A stretch of DNA of 56,918 nt from Lentisphaerota bacterium (GTDB lineage Bacteria > Verrucomicrobiota > Kiritimatiellia > CAIQIC01 > Lenti-01), in NCBI GenBank assembly GCA_012514035.1, contig JAAZBB010000008.1, forward strand, positions 1-56,918. Direction: 5' to 3'. The notes under the pieces are model-generated. The model was given only the letters and a program-made list of their open reading frames with translations, did not search any database and was not told the origin of the DNA. How positions within the stretch are numbered: the first letter of the stretch is position 1; the number at the start of each line of letters is the position of its first letter. The position numbers and the translations under genes are program-made. This document shows, in pieces, positions 1 through 8,243 of the stretch.

Positions 1-1045
1 CACCAAAGGGGTCAGCCCGTGAATTGATGCATTCCGGCCTTTAGGCCCGGGGGCGTTTTCCGCCGGCTGTGCGCAGCGAACGCCGACGCGGCGTCCGAAA
101 AGGATTTGGAGCATGTTCATGTTTCGGTTCTCCCGTCAGGGATGGGTCCGTTCAGCGACGTCCTGGCTAAAGAATCCGGGGTATTCATGTTCACAGCGTC
201 CTCGCGTCCGAAACGGCAGACGCCTGGAGCGGTCCCCCGCGCCGCAGACCGGCTTCGGGCGACTGGAAAGGTGCGCCGCAAACCACAAGGGCGGCAGGTC
301 GCCCGCGCCGCAGACCGGCTTCGGGCGACTGGAAAGGGGTCAAGGAAGGGATCAGGAAGGGGTCAGTCCTATGGTTTGATGTTTTGGGCTGCGGCTTTGC
401 CGGGCCGGTGATCCGGGCGACATTAACGCCCACCCTGGACAGCCGGGCATGATCGTCAAGCATCGGAGCCTCCTGGTGGCGGTTGCCTTCTTTGATGGAT
501 CCGGAACGGGCCATGTGCATACTATCTACAAAATAATAAACGACAACGTGCCGCCAAGTTTTCATTGGCAGTTCATGTCCTTAATTTTGAGTATTATATT
601 ATTTATATTGATAGTCAAACCTTATGTAAATAAAAAAATTAGTGCACCGTTTTACTGTCGGTGTGCACATGGAAAGATTTGTCGTATGGGGCTTGAACCT
701 CATGCCGGGAATGCGCCCTGGTACGGTGGCGACAGCAAATCGCTGGGTCAGTGACCCGGTCTGCGGCCAATGCGACTCAAGCGGCCTGTCATTGACGCGG
801 GAACCGCCTGACCGCCAAACAGCACCGGGCCCAACGGGCGAACCAATCGGAAAGCTTATTCGGCAGCCCTGCCGGGCCAGCCAGGCGAGCCAAAACGACG
901 TGGATTCGCATTTGCGCGCCAGAAATCCGGCGCGCGGCGGGTAAAAATGACTGGTTTTGAGGGCGGAAGCGGGAGGAAAACCGGCCAGATCCGGTGGGCC
1001 CGGCGCACTTGCAGGAGCATCCGCCGCTTGAGAGCGGACCGCGGT
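1..1045. other. Left-end region with no supported gene
   Basis: No open frame here looks like a real protein: the short frames are of biased composition, lack ribosome-binding sites and resemble no family I know. The stretch contains a 36-bp direct repeat (236-271 and 302-337), an AT-rich block at about 580-645 that contrasts with the GC-rich surroundings, and copies of a GGGGTCAG-type motif at 8-15 and 359-366. Confidence 0.5.
236..337. repeat. 36-bp direct repeat, two copies 66 bp apart
   Basis: The stretch starting CCCGCGCCGCAGACCGGC at 236-271 recurs without change at 302-337. The 30-bp spacer is unrelated. No gene covers it. It may be a relic of a dispersed repeat, since GGGGTCA-type motifs follow directly at 335-366. 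Confidence 0.8.
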
Positions 1046-1963
1046 TTACGGTTCGGGGACCACCAGTTTCACGCGGAAGTTGCCTTTGACGGCGCCGGTG
1101 GGCAGGTCCACGACCATTTCGATTTCGTATTCGTCGTCGTCGGCCGTCACCACCCCGCCAACGGGGATGTATTCCTGTTCGCCGACCAGGTCGGGGATAT
1201 AGAAGAGCTGATAGGACTTTCCGGGGACGGACTGCCATTTCACCCGCACGGGTGCGGTCGCCTGGCCGCCACCACCCGCTGGCTGAGCGGCTTTGTCCGG
1301 CCGGATTTCCCGGAAGGCCAGCAGGGAACCGGGATCGTCCGGAGCGGTACCCGCCAGCATTTCCTGGTAGTCGCCAATGTTGTCACCGTCGTAGTCGCCC
1401 GTCAGCCGGTCATCGATGCCCAGGGCTTTTTCCCATGAATTGATCAGACCATCGCCGTCGTCGTCGGCGTCATCCAGAGGCTTGGCCGGTCCGAAAGAAA
1501 ACACGAGGGAGGTGGCATTGGCTTCGAGGGTAACGAGCGCGGAGTCCGCATAGAAGGAAGCTTCCTCCGCCGTGGGCGCATTGAAGGCACGGGCAAAGAT
1601 TTTCGTGCCGGCAGGAGGGCGCACCGGGAAGACCATGGCGAAAAGGCCGCAGTGCGGTTCGGCGGCATTCATGCCCACTCCGCCCACGCTTTCGCCGGGC
1701 AAGGCGGGATTGTTGGGATGCGCGATGCCGCCCGAACTAGGCGGATAGATGATGCCGTTGGGGGCCGTGCGGATTTCGACCCGCGAGCGGGACGCAGCGG
1801 CGGCGGGGTGATAGGAACCAACCAAGGGACGGTCGTACTGGTCGCGGACCGGTTCAAGGTTGCCGACATACAGCGGGGGAGCCACGGCGGCCCATGTGCA
1901 CGCCGCCGACAGCACAAGAAAGCACCCGATGCTTCCCCAACATTCGCGGCTCATCGCTTTCAT
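1046..1963 (-). CDS. Secreted protein with TSP3 calcium-binding repeats (paralog A)
   Basis: This is a 305-residue exported protein. An N-terminal hydrophobic stretch ending near AWA (about residues 10-26) looks like a signal peptide. A conserved block follows (PLYVGNLEPV, HPNNP, SVGGVGMN, GLFAMVF, IFARAFNAP, ASFYADS), then Asp-rich TSP3-type repeats at about 164-210 (DADDDGDGLINSWEKALG, DYDGDNIGD) that should bind calcium. The C-terminal part has the GKSYQLFYIP pattern found in other secreted proteins of this window. The start is supported by an AGGAAGGA ribosome-binding site about 8 bases upstream. Near-identical layout is seen in the next gene upstream and in the gene at 38995-39927. The function is unknown; a surface or matrix role is only a guess. 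Confidence 0.8.
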   Translation of the reverse strand: MKAMSRECWGSIGCFLVLSAACTWAAVAPPLYVGNLEPVRDQYDRPLVGSYHPAAAASRSRVEIRTAPNGIIYPPSSGGIAHPNNPALPGESVGGVGMNAAEPHCGLFAMVFPVRPPAGTKIFARAFNAPTAEEASFYADSALVTLEANATSLVFSFGPAKPLDDADDDGDGLINSWEKALGIDDRLTGDYDGDNIGDYQEMLAGTAPDDPGSLLAFREIRPDKAAQPAGGGGQATAPVRVKWQSVPGKSYQLFYIPDLVGEQEYIPVGGVVTADDDEYEIEMVVDLPTGAVKGNFRVKLVVPEP

Positions 1964-2256
1964 GGTCTCATTCCTTCCTGCTCAGGCGGCTTGTCTGCCG
2001 TCAACAATCGGCAACCCATTGACCGGACGGTGGCCAAAACCCGCCGGTTTATAGTGAACCAAATTCCACATCCGCCCTATCTACAAGGACCAATATACGG
2101 CACCGTCGAAAACAATGGCAAGCTATTTCCGCATTTTCGTTGGGTTCATTTGCGCTTGGGGGCGCGGCACCATGACCGGCTGGACTCCGATGTCATCTTG
2201 CTGGACAACAGAGCGTTATGCCTTGAGATCAAACGCGGGGCGGCACCACAGGCGGC

Positions 2257-3171
2257 CTACTCCGCCGGGGCCAGCAGCTTCACCCGGAATGATCCGGCAA
2301 TGGAGCCGGCAGGCAGATCAACGATCGTTTCGAGCAGATACTGTCCCTCGGCGGCTGTCAGCACCCCGCCGACTGGAATGTATTCCTGCTGCCCGACCAG
2401 TTCCGGAATATAGAAAAGCTGGTAGCTCTTGCCGGGAACGGACTCCCATGCCACGCGCACGGGCCGCGTATCCTCCCCGCCCTCGCTGGTGGGTAGCAGC
2501 GCATCATCGGGCCGGATGTCATGAAAGGCCAGGAGTGAATCCGGATCATCGGGAGCGGTGCCCGCCAGCATCTCGTGGTAATCGCTGATGCCATCGCCGT
2601 CGTAGTCGGGGGTATGACGGTCGTCGATGCCGAGCGCCTTTTCCCAGGAATTGATCAGCTCGTCGCCGTCGTCATCTCCGGCGTCCAGGGGCATGGCAGG
2701 TCCGAAGGTGAGCACCACGGAACTGCCCGAGGCCGGCACGATGCACACCGTGGAGTCCGCATAGAAGGAGGCATCCGCCAGGGTCGGGGCATTGAAGGCG
2801 CGCGCGAAGATGCGGGTACCGTTGGCCGGCCGGTCTGGAAACACCATGGCAAAGAGGCCGGGAACGCCGGAATTCATGCCGATGCCGCCCACGCTGTCGG
2901 GCGTGAGCAACGGATTATTGGGATGGGACGCGCCGGCAACGGAAGGTTTATACACGATGCCGTTCACCGTGGTGCGCACCTCCACCCGGGCGCGGTCGTC
3001 CGGGTCCGAATCGTATGAACCCTCCAACGGGCGACCATACTGGTCGCACACCGGCTCGATATTGCCCACGTACAACGGCGATACAATTCCAGCCAGTGCC
3101 CCGGCCGCCGCCAGCCACGCTGCCAGCACCACCGCCCCGCCCTGCCCGATCCGCCTGTGCAACTGTTTCAT
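2257..3171 (-). CDS. Secreted protein with TSP3 calcium-binding repeats (paralog B)
   Basis: This is a 304-residue paralog of the gene at 1046-1963, on the same strand and transcribed before it, 293 bp apart. It has the same parts: signal peptide (MKQLHRRIG followed by an Ala-rich hydrophobic stretch), PLYVGNIEPV, HPNNP, SVGGIGMN, IFARAFNAP, ASFYADS, TSP3-type repeats (DAGDDDGDELINSWEKALG, DYDGDGISDYHE) and a C-terminal GKSYQLFYIPELVG region. The frame is open further upstream, but the ATG at 3171 has a strong AGGAAGGAG site about 9 bases before it and puts the signal peptide at the very N-terminus, so I take that start. The product is probably exported and calcium-binding. I do not recognise a named family beyond the TSP3 repeat. 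Confidence 0.8.
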   Translation of the reverse strand: MKQLHRRIGQGGAVVLAAWLAAAGALAGIVSPLYVGNIEPVCDQYGRPLEGSYDSDPDDRARVEVRTTVNGIVYKPSVAGASHPNNPLLTPDSVGGIGMNSGVPGLFAMVFPDRPANGTRIFARAFNAPTLADASFYADSTVCIVPASGSSVVLTFGPAMPLDAGDDDGDELINSWEKALGIDDRHTPDYDGDGISDYHEMLAGTAPDDPDSLLAFHDIRPDDALLPTSEGGEDTRPVRVAWESVPGKSYQLFYIPELVGQQEYIPVGGVLTAAEGQYLLETIVDLPAGSIAGSFRVKLLAPAE

Positions 3172-3613
3172 GGGAACGAACTCCTTCCTCGCCACCTTCC
3201 GGTTGGACTCCGAACAGAGTGCCGGAATCTTCCGGCTGGACATCGATTGCGCATGCCTGGATGAACCCATCGATAGTTACATTTAGATTTAATTTATGTT
3301 AATAATATATTAGCCCTGCAATGGGTTTGCAAGTTTAATCTTTCAAATAATCGGCTGCTTCATGTTAATTCGTATATCTCATTCTTAATTAAATATTTGT
3401 GGATTAGGCGGCACGTCATAAGGCAAGCGTTTTGTCTTGTTTCCGTCATCATTAACCGGGTGTTCCACACAAGAAATGGTGGATTCCGGGCGGAATTTCA
3501 ACAGAAAATTTGCCACCCATTTGAATGCTTCATTCGCATAAAAATACGCCCGGCGAGGTCACCTGGTCGCAGTGGATCAAACCCGGTCACTATTGCCGGT
3601 CAAGGAGACCTTA
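3172..3613. other. AT-rich intergenic region
   Basis: The stretch from about 3283 to 3400 is strongly AT-rich in an otherwise GC-rich window and lies upstream of the minus-strand TSP3 gene, where its promoter would be expected. The rest, to 3613, lies downstream of the deaminase/immunity pair. I see no gene, RNA or clear terminator hairpin. Confidence 0.45.
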
Positions 3614-3955
3614 TCAAGTTGCTGCTTTCTCCAGAACATACCGGACATCTTCCTGCATTCGCTCTTTTTCGCTGCTGGTGAGATTTCCCCAGCTGGAGGA
3701 CTTGCGGGAGAGCGCGCGCAGGGCGCCGACTTCCGGCTCAAAACGCTTCAGGGCGGAGGGATCATGACGGGCCACGCGCGCCAGCAGCACGCTGAGTACC
3801 ACGAGGGCTTCGCGTCCGCCGCTGCGGGCCTCGCCGCGGAATTCCACCAGGCATCGGCCTGCCGCTTGTCCAACGGCACTCTTGTCGGCCTGGAGGACTT
3901 CGTAGAACATCTCCACCACGGCACAGCGGAGTTCGTAATAGCCGGAGGTTTTCAT
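3614..3955 (-). CDS. Small protein paired with the deaminase (candidate immunity protein)
   Basis: This 113-residue, probably cytoplasmic, helix-rich protein (MKTSGYYELRCAVVEMFYEV at its start, with a later ALVVLSVLLARVARHDPS stretch) has no signal peptide. The start chosen is the ATG at 3955, one base after the stop of the deaminase gene; translational coupling is likely. The frame is open further upstream, but that part only overlaps the deaminase gene in another frame. A small protein encoded directly after a toxin-type deaminase is the usual position of an immunity protein. That assignment is inferred from position, not from a recognised immunity domain. Confidence 0.6.
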   Translation of the reverse strand: MKTSGYYELRCAVVEMFYEVLQADKSAVGQAAGRCLVEFRGEARSGGREALVVLSVLLARVARHDPSALKRFEPEVGALRALSRKSSSWGNLTSSEKERMQEDVRYVLEKAAT

Positions 3956-3956
3956 G

Positions 3957-4571
3957 TCAGTCGATCCGATAGAGCACCTGCATGTGCACATTGGAATAGC
4001 GGGCCAGAAACTGCTGCATGACACCCCAGCAGCTGGGACAGGGGCGCAAATCGGTATAGAGCTGGACACTGCCGGCCGCGGAGGGATCAGGCAACCGCGC
4101 GGCCATGTCCTCCAGAATCTTGTATTCCGTATCCACATCCCGTTCCCAGCAATCGGGCCCGTCCACCTGGCCGCGCTGGTTCACGCACCGCACCTTGAAG
4201 CGGGCGGTTGTCCGGTCGGGCCGCAGGGAGATCGAGCGGATCTGATCCGCAGCCGCTGTTGACAGCCCCTCCAAGTCTTGCAGACCGCTGTGCGCGAAAT
4301 ATTCGCTCTTGTCCAGCCCTTCGATCTTGGCTGCCGCCCATGCAAAGTTGTTTCGTTTCCGATACTGTTCCGGCAGTTTGGCGCGAAAGTGGCGGATCCG
4401 TTGAAAAACAGCGTCATCCCGGGGCGACTTGGCCTGCCGGATACTCGGCTTGCGTACGGCCGCCTGGGCCTCCGCGGCATCCGTCCGGGCCCCTCCCGCG
4501 GCGAGCATCCCGCAACCAATCGCGGTCGCCATCAGCATCCGCGCCATGCCCCGGTAAAATACTTTTTTCAT
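3957..4571 (-). CDS. Exported toxin-type deaminase
   Basis: This 204-residue protein has an N-terminal signal-peptide-like segment (MKKVFYRGMARMLMATAIGC, cleavage perhaps near residue 33) and a C-terminal domain with the hallmarks of the deaminase fold used by bacterial toxins. Residues 91-96 read YFAHSG, 147-156 read DTEYKILEDM and 171-181 read LYTDLRPCPSC. The two cysteines C178 and C181 (PCxxC) should bind zinc, with E149 as the proton shuttle. The order HSG / DxEYK / LYTxxxPCPSC matches the BURPS668_1122 and XOO_2897-like deaminase families. The target base (DNA, RNA or nucleotide) cannot be read from sequence. No large delivery domain is attached, so export would rely on the signal peptide. 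The ribosome-binding site before this ATG is weak, and a start at residue 12 is possible. A 113-residue gene follows one base after the stop. Confidence 0.72.
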   Translation of the reverse strand: MKKVFYRGMARMLMATAIGCGMLAAGGARTDAAEAQAAVRKPSIRQAKSPRDDAVFQRIRHFRAKLPEQYRKRNNFAWAAAKIEGLDKSEYFAHSGLQDLEGLSTAAADQIRSISLRPDRTTARFKVRCVNQRGQVDGPDCWERDVDTEYKILEDMAARLPDPSAAGSVQLYTDLRPCPSCWGVMQQFLARYSNVHMQVLYRID

Positions 4572-4618
4572 TAGATTGAATATCTTAGGGATTTTCCGCG
4601 GACGAACCAACATAAATC

Positions 4619-4810
4619 TCCGCGCAATTTGGAGTGCGGCGGGAAGCGAGGCTTGGCGAGTGCCACGCCGCTTTTTCTGGGGGCAACCGAAGTGGCGGCC
4701 GGAACAGCCAACAGCCGGAACAGCCAAAGCGGGGCCGCCTCCCGTTGGTCGTTGTCCCCGCACTCCAAAACGAGCCGCGCAATTTGGAGGGCGGCGGCAT
4801 GACGCCGCTT
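4619..4810. repeat. Repeat pair around CGCGCAATTTGGAG
   Basis: CGCGCAATTTGGAGTGCGGCGG at 4621-4642 recurs at 4776-4797 with one change, and each copy continues to a GCCGCTT end. An inverted half (CACTCCAAAA) lies at 4761-4770. Between them GCCGGAACAGCCAA occurs twice in tandem near 4698-4727. No gene covers the stretch, which lies between divergently transcribed genes. It looks like a degenerate dispersed repeat. Confidence 0.6.
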
Positions 4811-4937
4811 GAGGCCGGTGTCGCGGCCAGTGAGTGGAAGTCAGTACCACGGGGATGCGCCCTTTCCGGAACTGCGGATTCTTTTTGGCTTTGCAGGCGT
4901 TCCGCGCCCTTTTATGATGTCCATTAGGTTGAATGAC

Positions 4938-5291
4938 ATGAAAACCGTCCTGTTGCTCATTATTTCAAACTTCTTCATGACCTTGGCGTGGTATGGACAT
5001 CTGAAATACCTCCGGAGCGCCAAGTGGCCCCTGTTGGCCGTGATTCTCATCAGTTGGGGCATCGCCTTCTTCGAGTACTGCTTCCAGGTGCCCGCCAACC
5101 GCATCGGCTATGTCACCTTTTCCGCCACCCAGCTCAAGATCATTCAGGAGGTGATCTCCCTGAGCGTTTTTGCGGTCTTTGCCGCCGTCGTCCTGGATGA
5201 GCGGCTGCGCTGGAACCATGCCATGTCCTTCGTGTTCCTGGTCGCCGCCGTCTATTTCGCGTTCTGGCCCGTCAAATCGCCGGGAGCTTGA
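4938..5291 (+). CDS. DUF486 family membrane protein
   Basis: This is a small integral membrane protein of 117 residues with four hydrophobic segments. It begins MKTVLLLIISNFFMTLAWYG and contains FFEYCFQVPANRIGY and SATQLKIIQEVISL, the pattern of the DUF486 family (related to drug/metabolite transporters). The start at 4938 places the first membrane helix at the N-terminus and has a weak AGGTTGA site; the frame stays open further upstream without signal. The stop overlaps the ATG of the next gene by one base (TGATG), so the two are probably co-translated. The transported compound, if any, is unknown. Confidence 0.75.
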   Translation: MKTVLLLIISNFFMTLAWYGHLKYLRSAKWPLLAVILISWGIAFFEYCFQVPANRIGYVTFSATQLKIIQEVISLSVFAVFAAVVLDERLRWNHAMSFVFLVAAVYFAFWPVKSPGA

Positions 5292-6901
5292 TGGTGCTGC
5301 GTTCACGCCACGGTCTTGCCATTGTCTGCCTGCTGCTGGCCCAGGCCGCAGGGCTGGCGGCCACCGAACCCCTCCGGCTGGGCGACGGCGATCGCCTTCT
5401 CGTCCTGGCCCCGCATCCCGACGACGAGATTCTCTCCGCCGGCGGCCTCATCCAGGAAGCGCTCGGCCTCGACCTGCCCGTGCGGGTCTGCTTCTTGACC
5501 ATGGGCGACAACCATGAGATCGCCAGCCTCTTCACCCGCCGGCATCCGGCGCTCCGGCCTGGCGGCTGGCGGCCGCTCGGCACGCTCCGCCAGAACGAGG
5601 CCGCCGCCGCGGCCAGCCAGTTGGGACTCGCGCCCGGCGATCTCGTCTTCCTAGGCTATCCCGATTACGGTGCGCACCTGATTTGGAACCGCCATTGGCG
5701 CACCGTGCCCGCCTACCGCTCCCCGCTCACCCGCGTCGCAGCCGTACCATTCGCCCGTGCGCTGACGCCCGGTTCCGCCTACGCCGGCGAGGATATCCTG
5801 GACGATCTGGTCGACGTGATCCGGGACTTCCAACCCACCCATTTGGTTGTGTCCCATCCCGCCGACCACAATGCCGACCACCGGGCGCTCTACCTGTTTA
5901 CCCGGATCGCCCTGTGGAACCTGGCCGCCGAAGGACTCTCTCCGGAATTTTTGGCAGCACCCGTGCATTTCTCCCAATGGCCCAAGCCGCGCCTTTCCCA
6001 GCCAGACCAGCCCGCCACCCCGCCCCGCGAACTCGATGGGCATCACGACTGGATCGAATACCGCCTGGCTCCCTTCCAGGTGACCGGCAAACTCAGCGCC
6101 CTGCGCCGACATCACTCCCAGTACCAGAGCGGCGCCAACTACCTGAACGCCTTCATCCGCAAGAGCGAACTTTTCGGCGATTTTTCCGACCTGATCCTCC
6201 CCGGCGGCACCGGCTCGGTGCAATTGGCCGAAGACGACAGCTCCCAGTTCCGCCCCGATGCGGATCTCTTCCAAGCCCTCGCCGGGGACCGCGACGAATG
6301 GAGGGCCATCGCGGAACAAAACGCCTTCGAAACCGCCGAACTCGGCGGCCACGACAACGATTTCATCGCGCGCACCATCACCGGCGACGGCGCCGCCCTG
6401 ACCCTCTCTTTTCAGTTTCTCAAGCCCCTCACCCCCGCCACGCGCCTGGTCGTGGCCATCTTCGGCTTCCGGGCCGACACCCCCTTCGGCGACATGCCCA
6501 AGATGGTCATCGATGCCGCGTCCGACCGCCTTCACTCCGCGATGGATCTGGATGCTCCGTTGCCGAAGGATGCCGTCGAATGGCAGCCCGGCCCCCCCGA
6601 TGAAGTCACGGTGCGCGTGCCCTTCGCCCGACTCGGAAATCCGGAAAAAATCCTGACGGGAGCGGAACTGCACAAGGACGGGCTTCCGGTGGATTGGGTG
6701 GCTTGGCGAGCCATCGAACTGCCCGGCCCGCTCCCGTCCGCCTCGACAACGCCGGCGCGCCCTGCGACAGCCATTTCCCCTGCCCCCGTGCCGGCGCCCA
6801 TCGCGGCCCCGCCCCCCGCGGTCACGCTTCGCCCGCGCGTTCATCTGCCACGGCCAGCCGCGCCCGAGCGTTCCGAAGCCACCGAGGCCGTCATCTGGTA
6901 A
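5291..6901 (+). CDS. Secreted PIG-L (LmbE-like) deacetylase
   Basis: This 536-residue zinc-dependent deacetylase removes N-acetyl groups from a glycoside or similar amide. A signal peptide spans about residues 1-24. The catalytic domain follows, with the PHPDDE motif at 41-46 and HPADHNADH at 189-197, which supply the zinc ligands and the base of the PIG-L family. Residues beyond about 340 form an extra C-terminal region with a beta-sandwich look (TRLVVAIFGFRADTPFG) and a Pro/Ala-rich tail. The substrate is not evident. It overlaps the preceding DUF486 gene by one base and is followed 14 bases later by dinB, so a three-gene transcript is likely. Confidence 0.85.
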   Translation: MVLRSRHGLAIVCLLLAQAAGLAATEPLRLGDGDRLLVLAPHPDDEILSAGGLIQEALGLDLPVRVCFLTMGDNHEIASLFTRRHPALRPGGWRPLGTLRQNEAAAAASQLGLAPGDLVFLGYPDYGAHLIWNRHWRTVPAYRSPLTRVAAVPFARALTPGSAYAGEDILDDLVDVIRDFQPTHLVVSHPADHNADHRALYLFTRIALWNLAAEGLSPEFLAAPVHFSQWPKPRLSQPDQPATPPRELDGHHDWIEYRLAPFQVTGKLSALRRHHSQYQSGANYLNAFIRKSELFGDFSDLILPGGTGSVQLAEDDSSQFRPDADLFQALAGDRDEWRAIAEQNAFETAELGGHDNDFIARTITGDGAALTLSFQFLKPLTPATRLVVAIFGFRADTPFGDMPKMVIDAASDRLHSAMDLDAPLPKDAVEWQPGPPDEVTVRVPFARLGNPEKILTGAELHKDGLPVDWVAWRAIELPGPLPSASTTPARPATAISPAPVPAPIAAPPPAVTLRPRVHLPRPAAPERSEATEAVIW

Positions 6902-6915
6902 TTCCGGAGGCGGAC

Positions 6916-8163
6916 ATGACCAGCCAACCGCCCCCCCGACGCGTCTTCCTGCATGTGGACATGGACGCTTTCTATGCCGCGGTCGAACAGCGCGACCATC
7001 CGGAATACCGCGGCCGGCCGGTCGTGGTCGGCGCCCCGCGCGACCAGCGCGGCGTGGTCGCCACGGCCTCCTACGAAGCCCGCACCTTCGGCATCCATTC
7101 CGCCATGCCCTCCCGCGAAGCCGCGCGCCGCTGCCCCCAGGCGATCTTCCTGCCCCCCGACATGCCCCGCTACGAAATGGTGTCCGCGCAGATCTTCGAA
7201 ATCTTCAACCGCTATACGCCGTACGTCGAAGGCCTGTCCATCGACGAAGCCTTCCTCGATGTCAGCGGCTCCCAGCGCCTTTTCGGCCCCGGCGAACAGA
7301 TCGCCCGCCGGCTCAAGGCCGATGTCCTCGCGGAAACCGGCCTGACCTGTTCCGTCGGCGTTGCGCCCAATAAATTCCTCGCCAAGCTGGGCTCTGAATA
7401 CAACAAGCCCGACGGCCTGACGGTCCTGCCCTTCGACAAATCCGCCCTGCTGGGCTTTTTGCGCCCCCTGCCCGTAACGCGCCTTTGGGGCGTCGGCCAG
7501 ATCACCCGCCAGGCCTTTGACCGCGCCCGCCTCTATACCATCGGGGATATTCAGGACGCGCCCCTCGCCCTGTTGCAATCTGTCGTGGGTCCGCACAACG
7601 CCGCCCACCTGCGCGCGCTGGCCTTCGGCGAGGATTCCCGCGAGATCGAACTCGATCTGCGCGAAAAAACCATCTCCCGCGAGCACACCTTCCTGCACGA
7701 CGAACGTTCGCGCACCGTGCTCGACAGCACCCTGTTCAGCCTCGTCGAAGATGTCGCCCGCCGGCTTCGCGCGGATGGACGCCTCGCCACGGGCGGACGG
7801 CTGAAAATCCGTTGGAAGGACTTCGAAACCTTCACCCGCCAGCGCCAGTTCCCCCGTCCCACCCGTCTTGAAGAGGACCTGCAGACGCTGGCCCGCAGCT
7901 TGTTCCGCGATATCCGCCTTGACCAATCCGTCCGCCTGATCGGCTTCGGCGTCACCGGTCTCGTCGAGCCCGACGGCACCCGACAACTCGACCTCTTCGA
8001 TCTGCCCGTGGAAATCCGTACCCGGAAGGAAAACCTGGACCAGGCCATCGATCGGATCCGGCAAGTCCACGGCCCCACGGCCATCCGCCGCGCCCGCACC
8101 CTCCCCTCCACCCCTCCGAAAAACCGGCCCCGCGGTTTTCCAGGCCGCGGCTCCGACCATTGA
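6916..8163 (+). CDS. dinB: DNA polymerase IV (Y-family)
   Basis: This 415-residue translesion DNA polymerase copies past damaged bases with low fidelity. The palm motifs are clear: VDMDAFYAAVE near residues 14-24, with Y20 at the steric-gate position, and LSIDEAFLDVSG at 107-118 with the catalytic acidic pair. The thumb helix-hairpin-helix (LWGVGQITRQAF) and the little-finger region follow. DLFDL near the C-terminus resembles a beta-clamp binding motif (QLDLFDL). A GGAGG site five bases before the ATG fixes the start, although the frame is open upstream through the preceding gene's end. The length is slightly greater than the E. coli enzyme because of a basic C-terminal tail. Confidence 0.93.
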   Translation: MTSQPPPRRVFLHVDMDAFYAAVEQRDHPEYRGRPVVVGAPRDQRGVVATASYEARTFGIHSAMPSREAARRCPQAIFLPPDMPRYEMVSAQIFEIFNRYTPYVEGLSIDEAFLDVSGSQRLFGPGEQIARRLKADVLAETGLTCSVGVAPNKFLAKLGSEYNKPDGLTVLPFDKSALLGFLRPLPVTRLWGVGQITRQAFDRARLYTIGDIQDAPLALLQSVVGPHNAAHLRALAFGEDSREIELDLREKTISREHTFLHDERSRTVLDSTLFSLVEDVARRLRADGRLATGGRLKIRWKDFETFTRQRQFPRPTRLEEDLQTLARSLFRDIRLDQSVRLIGFGVTGLVEPDGTRQLDLFDLPVEIRTRKENLDQAIDRIRQVHGPTAIRRARTLPSTPPKNRPRGFPGRGSDH

Positions 8164-8222
8164 CGGACCCCGCCACAGGAACCAGCCGAGGCGGCCGCAC
8201 GCCGCCAGGGGCATCGGCGGAT

Positions 8223-8241
8223 TTTTCCACGCCGTGGAAAA
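8223..8241. repeat. Single TTTTCCA...TGGAAAA palindrome
   Basis: TTTTCCACGCCGTGGAAAA is a perfect 9+1+9 palindrome between the convergent dinB and radical SAM genes. On both strands the T-run precedes the stem and the A-run follows it, so it does not read as a classical terminator. The same unit occurs in arrays at 17342-17460 and 44866-44999. Confidence 0.8.
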
Positions 8242-8243
8242 TC

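Noticed and set aside
642-944. Hundred-codon plus-strand frame in the left-end region
   Set aside because: No ribosome-binding site, no recognisable motif and atypical composition.
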